DNA of 64,000 bases from Acetobacter suratthaniensis (GTDB lineage Bacteria; Pseudomonadota; Alphaproteobacteria; Acetobacterales; Acetobacteraceae): assembly GCF_017377745.1 (NCBI RefSeq), contig NZ_JAFVMG010000001.1:496001-560000 (forward strand), written 5' to 3'. Below, one piece after another: positions 55,769 through 64,000 of the stretch. Below the pieces are notes generated by a model. That model worked only from the letters and a program-made list of their open reading frames with translations. It was not told the DNA's origin and searched no databases. A program made the translations under genes and the position numbers. Positions within the stretch are counted from its first letter, which is position 1. Each line of letters begins with the position of its first letter.

Positions 55769-57201
55769 CCCGTTCTTTATCTGGTGGAGTATCGCAGCAG
55801 AGCGGCGCACGGCAGGCGCGTATCCGTGCGCATTTTGATCATGCGCAGGGTTATGATGGAGCGGCGACACTCCAGCGCGTGGCAGCGCGCGCGCTGGCGG
55901 GCGATCTGGCCCGCTCAATGGCTGATCGTGCTGAGAAACCCCTGCGTGTGCTGGAAATCGGCTGTGGTACCGGGCTTTTAACGGCCCAGTTATGTGGCCT
56001 GTGGCCACAGGCCCATATTCTGGCCACGGATTACGCGCCACGCATGCTTGAGCGTGTGCGCGAGCGGCTGGGTGTGCGCGTGGAAACCCGGCTTATGGAT
56101 GCCGCAAGCCCGGATGTGCATGGCCCGTTCGATGTCATTTGCGGCAATCTGGTGTTGCAATGGCTGGACAACCCGGCGGAGGCCCTGCACCGGCTGGCAG
56201 CACTGCTGGCGCCCGGCGGTGTTCTGGCGGTTTCAACCCTGCGAGCCGGTACTTTTGCCGAATGGCAGGCAGCCTGTGCGGCAGAAGGGCAGATATCCGC
56301 AACCCCCCATTACCCGGATATGGCCGAACTGGCCCGGTGGGTACCCTACCCCTGCCAGGGCCTGTGGCGTACCGAACGCAGTGTGCAGTCTTTTGCTGCG
56401 GGGCTTGATTTTGTCCGTCATCTTAAGGCGACAGGGGCCAACACGCCCCGCGTGGGGGTGGCGGCTATGGGGGCAGGGGTACTCAGGCGGGTGGCAGCCC
56501 GGTTTGAAGAGGCCGGAGCGTCTGTCACATGGGAACTGGCTTATGGCTGTTTCCGCCGTCCGTCCCGTGCAGGCGTGTTCGTGACCGGCACGGATACCGG
56601 GGTGGGCAAAACACTGGTTTCAGCCTGTCTGGTGCGGCGCTGGCAGGCGCTGTACTGGAAGCCCCTGCAAAGTGGCCTGGCAGATGAGGAGGGTGACACC
56701 CCGACCATAGCCCGGCTGGCAGGGGCGCACGTGCGGTGCCTGCCGCCAGCAGGTGCGTATCAGGCTTCGCTCTCGCCTGAGGCGGCCGCGCGCGCGGAAG
56801 GAGCTGCCATAAACCCGGCCTCACTGGCTCTGCCTATGGAGGAGCCGGAACAGCCGCTGGTCGTGGAAGGTGCGGGCGGGCTGATGGTGCCGGTTACGGA
56901 TGAGATCATGATGATTGATCTGGCGCAGCGCTGGGGCTTGCCTGTTGTGCTGGTGGCGCGGAGCGGGCTGGGTACGCTCAACCACACGCTACTCAGTCTT
57001 GAGGCTTTGCGTGTTCGTGGCATAGCTGTGGCGGGTGTGGTGCTGAACGGCCCCCCCAACCCGGAAAACAGCCGCACCATTGCTCACAAAGGTCAGGTGA
57101 GGGTGCTGGCGGATATTCCGCATGAGGCACATCTGGATGCCACAGTGGTGGCGGAACTGGCGCAGCGCCTGCCGCTCTGGGCAGATATCGCCGGAGGGTA
57201 A
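55765..57201 (+). CDS. Fused malonyl-ACP O-methyltransferase / dethiobiotin synthetase (BioC-BioD)
   Basis: One 478-residue reading frame with two biotin enzymes. Residues about 1-262 are BioC: QARIRAHFDHAQGYDGAA, SAM loop VLEIGCGTGLLTAQL (about 62-76) and NLVLQWLDNPAEALH. Residues about 269-478 are BioD: GVFVTGTDTGVGKT with Walker A (275-283), the KPLQSG segment, VVEGAGGLMVPV and AGVVLNG. The junction is short (FRRPSRAG) with no stop or frameshift. BioC masks malonyl-ACP by methylation; BioD closes the ureido ring of dethiobiotin, so the fused steps are early and late, not consecutive. The ATG overlaps the esterase stop (ATGA). Confidence 0.93.
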   Translation: MTRSLSGGVSQQSGARQARIRAHFDHAQGYDGAATLQRVAARALAGDLARSMADRAEKPLRVLEIGCGTGLLTAQLCGLWPQAHILATDYAPRMLERVRERLGVRVETRLMDAASPDVHGPFDVICGNLVLQWLDNPAEALHRLAALLAPGGVLAVSTLRAGTFAEWQAACAAEGQISATPHYPDMAELARWVPYPCQGLWRTERSVQSFAAGLDFVRHLKATGANTPRVGVAAMGAGVLRRVAARFEEAGASVTWELAYGCFRRPSRAGVFVTGTDTGVGKTLVSACLVRRWQALYWKPLQSGLADEEGDTPTIARLAGAHVRCLPPAGAYQASLSPEAAARAEGAAINPASLALPMEEPEQPLVVEGAGGLMVPVTDEIMMIDLAQRWGLPVVLVARSGLGTLNHTLLSLEALRVRGIAVAGVVLNGPPNPENSRTIAHKGQVRVLADIPHEAHLDATVVAELAQRLPLWADIAGG

Positions 57202-57203
57202 AA

Positions 57204-57269
57204 CGGCTACTGGCCTAGCCGTGTTGCCCTCGCACACTCAGCCACAGGTTTTGCTGACGGTTGAGTGTG
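57204..57269. terminator. Hairpins between convergent bioCD and lexA
   Basis: A 6-bp stem, CGGCTA / TAGCCG (57204-57221), and an 8-bp stem, CACACTCA (57233-57240) / TGAGTGTG (57262-57269), fill the 92-bp gap. No T-run follows either. Confidence 0.35.
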
Positions 57270-57293
57270 GGGGCGTTAATCGACGGCTGTGGG

Positions 57294-57959
57294 TTAGTAC
57301 TGTCGCAGCAGGCCGCTGAGCTGGCCCTGAATGCGGAGCCGGTCGGCAGGGACAATTCGGGTTTCATACCGCGCATTGGCGGGTTCAAGCGCAATCATGC
57401 CGCCCTTGCGGCGCAGGCGTTTGAGTGTGACTTCGCTCTCATCAATCAGGGCGACGACAATCTGCCCGTTTTCAGCCTGATCGGTTTTGCGGATGATCAC
57501 CTGATCGCCATCCATGATCCCTGCTTCGATCATGGAATCGCCCGCCACTTCAAGCGCGTAATATTCGCCATTACCCAGCATGGTGGCAGGCACGGACAGG
57601 CAGGGGCCCGATGAGGCTACGGCCTCGATCGGCAGACCTGCGGCAATACGCCCGTAAAGCGGCACCTTGATGGTATCAGGCTCATTTTCCTGCTCGGTAC
57701 GCTGGAACTGGGCACGGATAACGTTGGCAGGCAGTTCCGCCTCTGCCCCCGGCAACTGGATGACTTCGAGCGCACGGGCACGATGATGGTGCCTGCGCAG
57801 GAAGCCGCGTTCTTCCAGCCCGGAAATCAGGCGGTGAATGCCTGATTTGGAGCGCAGTCCCATGGCTTCACGCATTTCGTCAAAGGAGGGGGAAAAGCCC
57901 GTTTGCCTCAGGTGCGAATCAATGAACAGAAGAAGTTTGTGCTGTTTGCGTGTCAGCAT
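57294..57959 (-). CDS. lexA: LexA repressor
   Basis: SOS master repressor that cleaves itself when RecA is activated. The 221 residues have the winged helix ([20 protein letters not shown], then [20 protein letters not shown]), the cleavage site Ala107-Gly108 (GRIAAGLP), the catalytic Ser142 ([10 protein letters not shown]) and Lys180 (EVTLKRLRR). The alphaproteobacterial insertion between the domains is present. ATG 57957-57959 is chosen because the fold starts there. An SOS box overlaps its promoter, so it is autoregulated. Confidence 0.96.
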   Translation of the reverse strand: MLTRKQHKLLLFIDSHLRQTGFSPSFDEMREAMGLRSKSGIHRLISGLEERGFLRRHHHRARALEVIQLPGAEAELPANVIRAQFQRTEQENEPDTIKVPLYGRIAAGLPIEAVASSGPCLSVPATMLGNGEYYALEVAGDSMIEAGIMDGDQVIIRKTDQAENGQIVVALIDESEVTLKRLRRKGGMIALEPANARYETRIVPADRLRIQGQLSGLLRQY

Positions 57960-58006
57960 TTCGCACCCCGGAAAACAAGTGGAAAAATCGGGAGAACCCA
58001 TTTTTT

Positions 58007-58035
58007 GTTCTATGTAAGTTCTCGTTTTCTGTCAA
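58007..58035 (-). promoter_or_regulatory. lexA promoter with overlapping SOS box
   Basis: On the plus strand GTTC (58007-58010), 7 nt, GTTC (58018-58021) is the exact alphaproteobacterial SOS box. On the minus strand a consensus -35, TTGACA (58030-58035), is followed after exactly 17 nt by the -10 TAGAAC (58007-58012). LexA bound here would cover the -10 element and most of the spacer. Confidence 0.85.
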
Positions 58036-58088
58036 TTGCTTCCCGGTTATGTGGTTCACTTTCTTCGGTTGATTGGGGCTGTTCCCGG

Positions 58089-59294
58089 TTATGAAAGGCG
58101 CAGAATCTGGCAGGGGCTCCCCGCTGGTGCGGCCGGAGCGTGTACCGGGCGGATGATAAGCGCCTGACTCTGGGCCAGAACGCGAAGTTGAGCCGAGTCC
58201 TGTGCCGCAAAAGGTGTTGCAACGGGCAGGGCGTCCGGTGTTGCGGCATCATGCGTAAGGGTGGCGCGCAGGAAGTCCTGTCGCTGGTCGTTCTGGCCGA
58301 CATCCGCGCCCAGTATGGCGGGTTCGGTTGGCAGGGCGTCGGCTACGGGCATGCCCATCATGCGCTGGATGGCGGGGGCAACAAACACCGTGGAGCAGAC
58401 CAGCGCTGCGACAGGGTTGCCCGGTAGACCAATAATCGGTGTGGAGCCGATATGGCCGGAGAGCAGCGGCTTGCCCGGTCGCATAGCGATTTTCCAGAAA
58501 TCCAGCTCAAGGCCCACCCCGGTCAGGGACTGGCGGACAAGGTCATAAGTCCCGACACTGGCGCCGCCGATGGTCACAAGCATATCGGTCTGGCTGGTCT
58601 GAGCAAAAGCGGCGGTCAGGGAGGCTGTGGTATCACGGGCTGCAGGTAGCATGACCACTTCCGCCCCGGCCTGTTGCAGGCAGGCGCTCACCATGAACAG
58701 GGCGGAGTTGAAAATACCGTCCTCGCGCACGGGCTCACCGGGTAGGGCGATTTCATCCCCCGTGCTCAGCACGCTTACGCGCGGCCTGCGGGCGACGTTC
58801 AGCCATGCATGTCCGCCCGCAGCAGCCAGACCAATTTCTTTGGGGCCGAGTCTGGTGCCAGCCCGGAGCAGGCATGTATCCTGCGCGAAATCCTGCCCCT
58901 GCACCCGGATAAAACGACCGGAAGCGCTTGGCTGGGCAAGAGTGATTTTATCCCCTTCGCGCTGTGTGTTTTCCTGAATGATCACGGTATCGGCTCCGGC
59001 GGGAATCTGGCTGCCGGTAAAAAGCCGCACGCATTGGCCGGGCTGAACGACATGGCTCGTGGGGTGGCCTGCCGGTGCTTCCGCCACAACATGGAGTGTG
59101 GCACCCTGTGTGGCGTCCTGAGCGCGGGCAGCATAACCATCCATGGCAGAGACTGACACCGGCGGGTTGGCCCGGCGGGCCAGCAGGTCATGGCCAAGAA
59201 CACGCCCGAATGCGCTACCGAGTGGCACGGTTTCGTGCCCGCAGGCGACAATGCCTGACAGGATCCGTGTGCGCGCTGTGGCCACATCAAGCAT
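58089..59294 (-). CDS. moeA: Molybdopterin molybdenumtransferase
   Basis: Inserts molybdate into adenylated molybdopterin, the last common step of molybdenum cofactor synthesis. The 401 residues carry PPVSVSAMDGYA, FTGSQIPAGADTVI, LSTGDEI, the MoCF-domain motif TIGGASVGTYDLV (where many members have VGxxD) and KIAMRPGKPLLSG, then GLPGNPVAAL. AGGAGA lies about 8 nt before the ATG. It sits upstream of lexA on the same strand with the lexA promoter in between, and is divergent from rpmG. Confidence 0.95.
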   Translation of the reverse strand: MLDVATARTRILSGIVACGHETVPLGSAFGRVLGHDLLARRANPPVSVSAMDGYAARAQDATQGATLHVVAEAPAGHPTSHVVQPGQCVRLFTGSQIPAGADTVIIQENTQREGDKITLAQPSASGRFIRVQGQDFAQDTCLLRAGTRLGPKEIGLAAAGGHAWLNVARRPRVSVLSTGDEIALPGEPVREDGIFNSALFMVSACLQQAGAEVVMLPAARDTTASLTAAFAQTSQTDMLVTIGGASVGTYDLVRQSLTGVGLELDFWKIAMRPGKPLLSGHIGSTPIIGLPGNPVAALVCSTVFVAPAIQRMMGMPVADALPTEPAILGADVGQNDQRQDFLRATLTHDAATPDALPVATPFAAQDSAQLRVLAQSQALIIRPVHAPAAPAGSPCQILRLS

Positions 59295-59436
59295 AAATTA
59301 TTCTCCTTTTGCTGCCTGCGGTACTGTTTTGGTGCAAGAAAGCTTGACCTTTTTCTTTTGTATGGCATTTTGCGGCCACTTGAACATCGCCGGAGCCGCA
59401 TGTCCGGTTCCGTAAACACGCTCTGCCGAGGAAATC

Positions 59437-59604
59437 ATGGCCAAGACCAATGTCATCAAGATCCGTCTCGTTTCGACGGCCGACACGGGTTACTTCTACG
59501 TGACCAAAAAGAATGCCCGCGCTCACACGGGCAAGATGGAACTCAAGAAGTACGATCCCGTCGCGCGCAAGCACGTCGTTTTCCGCGAAGCCAAGATTAA
59601 ATAA
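59437..59604 (+). CDS. rpmG: 50S ribosomal protein L33
   Basis: A 55-residue ribosomal protein of the large subunit: [20 protein letters not shown], then [20 protein letters not shown] and the end VVFREAKIK. It has no CxxC pairs, so it is the zinc-independent form, as is L31 in this window. GAGGAAA lies 4 nt before the ATG. The gene has its own terminator. Confidence 0.96.
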   Translation: MAKTNVIKIRLVSTADTGYFYVTKKNARAHTGKMELKKYDPVARKHVVFREAKIK

Positions 59605-59662
59605 ATCTTGCGGAACGGGGCGGGCGGCATAGCCGCCTGTTGCGGTGGGGCATAGACCACAC

Positions 59663-59698
59663 AACGAAAAACGGCGCCTTAGGGCGCCGTTTTTCGTT
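59663..59698. terminator. Bidirectional Rho-independent terminator of rpmG and ftsB
   Basis: Perfect 16-bp stem AACGAAAAACGGCGCC (59663-59678) / GGCGCCGTTTTTCGTT (59683-59698) with a TTAG loop and T-runs on both strands, between convergent genes. Confidence 0.9.
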
Positions 59699-59722
59699 TC
59701 CGGGTGGCGTATGGTGTGCGGC

Positions 59723-60052
59723 CTAGAATAAGGGGTCATGCCGGTCATAAGGGACGACAATATCGTTCCGGTCGGCCATGTTCATCATGGCGCGGGCGCG
59801 TTCATCCAGAATATCGGTATCGAGAGACTGTTCCTTCAGGCCATTGACGCGCTTTCGCCATGCTGCCTGCTCGGTCAGGGCGTCCTGTTGGGCCTGCTGT
59901 GCCTGTGCGAGCAGGCCAAGCTGTTGCTGGTAGGCCTGCATGCCGTGGTCGCCCTGTGTGGCGTTCCAGCCGAAATACACCGCAATTCCAAGGAATACGG
60001 TCGGGGGCACTACGGCGCGAACAATACGGCGAAAAAGGCGGCCTATCTGCAC
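59723..60052 (-). CDS. ftsB: FtsB/DivIC-type septum formation protein
   Basis: Bitopic divisome protein of 109 residues: a short cytoplasmic N-terminus, one TM helix (RAVVPPTVFLGIAVYFGW, about 11-28), then a periplasmic coiled coil (AYQQQLGLLAQAQQAQQDAL, about 40-75) and the C-terminal DILDERARAMMNMADRNDIVV typical of the family. The start is GTG with AGGAAAA close upstream. It lies 155 nt after eno on the same strand, an arrangement also seen in other Proteobacteria. Confidence 0.88.
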   Translation of the reverse strand: MQIGRLFRRIVRAVVPPTVFLGIAVYFGWNATQGDHGMQAYQQQLGLLAQAQQAQQDALTEQAAWRKRVNGLKEQSLDTDILDERARAMMNMADRNDIVVPYDRHDPLF

Positions 60053-60134
60053 GTTTTCCTGTCCTGCTTGTAAAATGTGCGAAGTACAGCACCTTTACAG
60101 CGTTAAACCACATCAGCAGGGCGGTAAAGAGAAT

Positions 60135-60165
60135 TACAGCGCCCCGGCTTGCCGGAGCGGGGCCG
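60135..60165 (-). terminator. Possible hairpin after eno
   Basis: GC-rich inverted repeats (GCCCCG / CGGGGC, with an inner CCGGC / GCCGG) in the eno-ftsB gap. No T-run; it may stabilise the eno mRNA end. Confidence 0.3.
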
Positions 60166-60207
60166 GTGCTGGCCGCCCGCATGAACAGGGGCGGCCAGCA
60201 GTAGGGC

Positions 60208-61671
<1,464 letters not shown>

Positions 61672-61674
61672 TCA

Positions 61675-62151
61675 ATGAGGAAACTTCCCTATCTGGCGGT
61701 GGTGCTTATGCTTGCCGGCCTGCTACCTTTTATTCTGTTTACCTGCGGGATCGTGTTTTACGATTCTGCCGTGCCTGTGCCGCGGTTGCTGATGGGGCTG
61801 GTGCTGTACGGCGCATTATCGCTTTCGTTTTTCGGGGCGGTTCACTGGGGCTGGGCGCTTGAGGCCGAGCGTGTGATCCTGACTGTCGATGCCGAACGGG
61901 TGGACAGGCTGCGCCTGCTGCTGGGTGTGCTGCCCCTGCTGGCTGGCTGGCTGGCGGCGTTTGTGGCGGTTGTTTCCTCTCCCCTGAGTGGCGTGGTGAT
62001 ACTGGCCGTGGCGTTCGCGCTGGTGGCCCTGTGCGAGCGTACGGCCTGGCGGCGTGGCTGGCTTCCGCCGGGTTATATGGGTGTTCGCTGGATTGTGACT
62101 GCGGTGACAGAGTGTTGCCTGCTCACGGTTCTGCTCATGCGTGGCCTCTAA
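61675..62151 (+). CDS. DUF3429 membrane protein
   Basis: A 158-residue inner-membrane protein with about four or five TM helices: LAVVLMLAGLLPFILFTCGI, MGLVLYGALSLSFFGAVHWG, LLLGVLPLLAGWLAAFVAVV and a helix near SGVVILAVAFALVALCERTA. The pattern GALSLSFFGAVHWGWAL and the later WLPPGYMGVRW are typical of DUF3429. The function is unknown. It is divergent from eno and upstream of thiO, but the 129-nt gap and lack of pathway link make an operon with thiO uncertain. Confidence 0.75.
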   Translation: MRKLPYLAVVLMLAGLLPFILFTCGIVFYDSAVPVPRLLMGLVLYGALSLSFFGAVHWGWALEAERVILTVDAERVDRLRLLLGVLPLLAGWLAAFVAVVSSPLSGVVILAVAFALVALCERTAWRRGWLPPGYMGVRWIVTAVTECCLLTVLLMRGL

Positions 62152-62280
62152 TCTGCCTGCGTGCATGGTGGCATGTCTGGGCCAAGGTGTTATGACAACG
62201 CGTGAGCACGCCGTGGCATGGACCTGTCTGAACAGGTGGCACAATCGCTGGACGGCGGAAACTGATGGAGCATGCAAGGC

Positions 62281-63258
62281 ATGAACAGGAGTAAACCGCG
62301 TATTCTGGTAAAAGGCGCAGGTGTTGCGGGTATGACAGCCTGTGTTGCGCTGGCGGAACGGGGCGGAGATGTCACGCTGTATGATGAGGCAGGCCGGGTT
62401 GGGGCCGGGGCTTCGTGGTTTGCAGGTGGTATGCTGGCACCATGGTGCGAGGCTGAATCAGCCCCCGAGGAGGTTACAGCCCAGTCTATCGGGGCGGTGG
62501 ACTGGTGGGCGCGGCACGTGCCGCAGGTGATAAGGCAGGGCAGTCTGGTGCTGGCGCCTGCGCGGGATGTGGGTGAAATTGCGCGTTTTGCACGCCGGAC
62601 ATCGCATTACACACAGGTAAATGGTGCCGAAATTGCAAGCCTTGAGCCGGATCTGGACGGACGTTTTCAAAAAGGTCTGTTTTTTGCTCAGGAAGGCCAT
62701 GTGGACCCGCGCGTAGCCCTACAGGCACTGTTTGATCGTCTGCTGTCATTGGGGGGGCATGCGCTGTTGGCGGGTGCGCCCGCCCCGGACGAGGCCGCGT
62801 TTGACTGGGTGGTGGACTGCACGGGCCTGGTGGCGCGCGACAGGCTGGACACGCTGCGGGGTGTGCGGGGTGAAATGCTGCTGCTGCGTTGCCGCGATGT
62901 CAGCCTGCACCGGCCTGTGCGGATGCTGCATCCGCGTATTCCTGTCTATATCGTGCCAAGAGCCAATCACCTGTTCATGGTCGGTGCAACGATGGTGGAA
63001 AGTGAGGATACCGGCGGGATGACCGTGCGTTCCATGCTGGAGCTGCTCAACGCGGCGTATACCTTGCACCCCGGTTTTGCCGAGGCCGAAATTCTGGAAA
63101 CGGGTATCGGGCTCAGGCCCTCTTACCCGGACAACATGCCGCGCGTGACGCAGGATGGAAAATACTTGTTTATCAATGGTATGTACCGGCATGGCTTTTT
63201 GCTGTCTCCCGCAAGGGCGGAAGAGGCCGCAGACAGGATTTTTGGTCAGGCGGCCTGA
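62281..63258 (+). CDS. thiO: Glycine oxidase ThiO-like FAD oxidoreductase
   Basis: FAD enzyme that oxidises glycine to the imine used to build the thiazole of thiamine. The 325 residues start with the dinucleotide loop ILVKGAGVAGMTACVAL, then VTLYDEAGRVGAGASWFAGGMLAPWCE (given as the family's GASWFAGGMLAPW core), and VGATMVESEDTGG and FINGMYRHGFLLSPA in the FAD domain's second half. thiS and thiG downstream support the role. The ATG at 62281 is preferred over 62272, because GGAG (62267-62270) would be too close to the latter. No TPP riboswitch is seen upstream. Confidence 0.9.
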   Translation: MNRSKPRILVKGAGVAGMTACVALAERGGDVTLYDEAGRVGAGASWFAGGMLAPWCEAESAPEEVTAQSIGAVDWWARHVPQVIRQGSLVLAPARDVGEIARFARRTSHYTQVNGAEIASLEPDLDGRFQKGLFFAQEGHVDPRVALQALFDRLLSLGGHALLAGAPAPDEAAFDWVVDCTGLVARDRLDTLRGVRGEMLLLRCRDVSLHRPVRMLHPRIPVYIVPRANHLFMVGATMVESEDTGGMTVRSMLELLNAAYTLHPGFAEAEILETGIGLRPSYPDNMPRVTQDGKYLFINGMYRHGFLLSPARAEEAADRIFGQAA

Positions 63259-63327
63259 GCGCTATAAAAACAGGTGCAGCAGGCCCGAATACCGTGGGCC
63301 ACCGCTGCTTTTGAGGAAAACGACCCG

Positions 63328-63525
63328 ATGCTGATCATGGTGAACGACGAAACGCACGATGTTACGGCCACAACGCTGGCGGATCTGCTGGAGGAGTTAG
63401 GCTACCGGGGTGCGCGTATTGCCACGGCGCTGAACGGGCATTTTGTACCGGCGTTGCAGCGGGCCGTAACGCCTCTTGCAGACGGGATGCGGGTTGAAGT
63501 CGTTGCTCCCATGCAGGGGGGCTGA
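63328..63525 (+). CDS. thiS: Sulfur carrier protein ThiS
   Basis: Ubiquitin-like carrier whose C-terminal thiocarboxylate supplies sulfur to thiazole synthase. From ATG 63328 it has 65 residues (MLIMVNDETHDVTATTLADL, ending VVAPMQGG) with the essential Gly-Gly. GAGGAAA lies about 8 nt upstream, which selects this start over 63274. It sits between thiO and thiG. Confidence 0.93.
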   Translation: MLIMVNDETHDVTATTLADLLEELGYRGARIATALNGHFVPALQRAVTPLADGMRVEVVAPMQGG

Positions 63526-63585
63526 GGGCACGTGCGGATAACGGACATGACGGATCGGATACAAGACAACCGCGAGGATAACCGC

Positions 63586-64000
63586 ATGGATGTGCTGTTT
63601 TACGGGCAGGCACTGTCTTTCCCCCTGATGCTGGGAACGGCCCAGTATCCTTCGCCCGAAATCCTGCGCGAAGCCGTTCTGGCCGCGCGGCCGGGCGTGG
63701 TGACGGTGTCGCTCCGGCGCGAAGCCGCGCGTGAAAAGACGGGGCAGGCTTTCTGGTCGCTTATTCAGGAACTGGGCGTGCCTGTTCTGCCCAATACGGC
63801 GGGCTGCCACACGGTCAAGGAAGCGGTCACAACCGCTCATATGGCGCGCGAGGTTTTTGGCACGGACTGGGTAAAGCTGGAAGTAATCGGCGAACAGGAT
63901 ACGCTGCAACCCGATGTATTCGGACTGGTGGAAGCGGCCCGCATCCTGTCAGAAGAAGGTTTTAAGGTTTTTCCTTACACGACCGAAGATCTGGTGGTGG
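63586..64000 (+). CDS. thiG: Thiazole synthase ThiG, 3' end outside window
   Basis: Forms the thiazole phosphate of thiamine from deoxyxylulose phosphate, the ThiO imine and ThiS sulfur. The 138 codons present include [49 protein letters not shown] (in parts) and the catalytic-lysine segment DWVKLEVIG, then [11 protein letters not shown]. The ATG at 63586 has GAGG 8 nt upstream; in-frame starts at 63547 (ATG) and 63532 (GTG) are possible. Last visible gene of thiO-thiS-thiG. Confidence 0.93.
   Translation, partial: MDVLFYGQALSFPLMLGTAQYPSPEILREAVLAARPGVVTVSLRREAAREKTGQAFWSLIQELGVPVLPNTAGCHTVKEAVTTAHMAREVFGTDWVKLEVIGEQDTLQPDVFGLVEAARILSEEGFKVFPYTTEDLVV

Noticed and set aside
59344-59372. rpmG promoter based on TTGACC
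   Set aside because: No acceptable -10 hexamer at 16-18 nt.
62152-62280. TPP riboswitch upstream of thiO
   Set aside because: The conserved CTGAGA and ACCTGAT-type segments are missing; only a simple ACCTGT/ACAGGT repeat is present.
62192-62284. 30-codon frame overlapping the thiO start (like the one before aarC)
   Set aside because: Ribosome site is weak (AAGG) and such an overlap arises by chance at any ATGA start.

Overview
The window is ordinary chromosomal DNA of an acetic acid bacterium (Alphaproteobacteria, Acetobacteraceae; Komagataeibacter, Gluconacetobacter or Acetobacter are the likely genera, but the species cannot be fixed from sequence alone). The best evidence is a 505-residue succinyl-CoA:acetate CoA-transferase with its catalytic glutamate at residue 294, as in Acetobacter AarC, and a 436-residue AarA-type citrate synthase nearby. 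Alphaproteobacterial markers agree: a TrcR/DUF1013 regulator, a GTTC-N7-GTTC SOS box in front of lexA, and small DUF465 proteins. The DNA is GC-rich and densely coded. I see no tRNA, rRNA, insertion sequence, prophage or CRISPR array.

Layout. 1-4442: aminopeptidase P (cut by the window edge), prmA and uvrD on the minus strand. 4492-5993: two overlapping radC-like genes. 5998-7757: purEK. 7868-11579: two DUF465 genes, trcR, an hsp20 gene with a thermometer-like leader, rpmE, mscL and a lipoprotein. 11676-14192: secDF. 14425-18652: a Gfo/Idh/MocA oxidoreductase and class I ribonucleotide reductase nrdAB behind two NrdR boxes. 18681-22737: a TrmN6-like methyltransferase, a polyprenyl diphosphate synthase, murI, pyrE and a small orphan. 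22818-28211: an AT-rich islet, citrate synthase, SixA, chorismate mutase, a metallophosphatase and aarC. 28324-39640: a minus-strand series with a membrane-anchored protein, a very long SMC, a Tat-type DsbA, then the corC-ybeY-phoH-miaB operon and an acyltransferase. 39914-46200: tamA-tamB. 46248-52518: xthA, an M19 dipeptidase, uvrC, pgsA, a lipoprotein, moaD and moaE. 52536-57201: biotin genes (bioA divergent from bioF, an esterase, and a bioC-bioD fusion). 57294-61488: lexA, moeA, rpmG, ftsB and eno. 61675-64000: a DUF3429 protein and thiO-thiS-thiG (cut by the edge).

How the genes work together. Citrate synthase and AarC form two steps of the acetate-assimilating citric acid cycle variant used for acetic acid resistance; they bracket a small group of phosphatase genes. 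DNA repair and SOS genes are scattered through the window (uvrD, the radC pair, uvrC, xthA, lexA). Envelope biogenesis is represented by secDF, tamAB, pgsA, a PlsC-type acyltransferase, murI and a polyprenyl synthase. Cofactor pathways are biotin, molybdenum cofactor and thiamine.

The observations I rate highest are a ROSE-like RNA thermometer over the hsp20 ribosome binding site, a radC pair in which each protein has lost a different half of the family's conserved features, a fused BioC-BioD protein, paired NrdR boxes, an SMC with unusually long arms, and a 38-codon reading frame translationally coupled to aarC. All calls come from reading the sequence; no database search was run.
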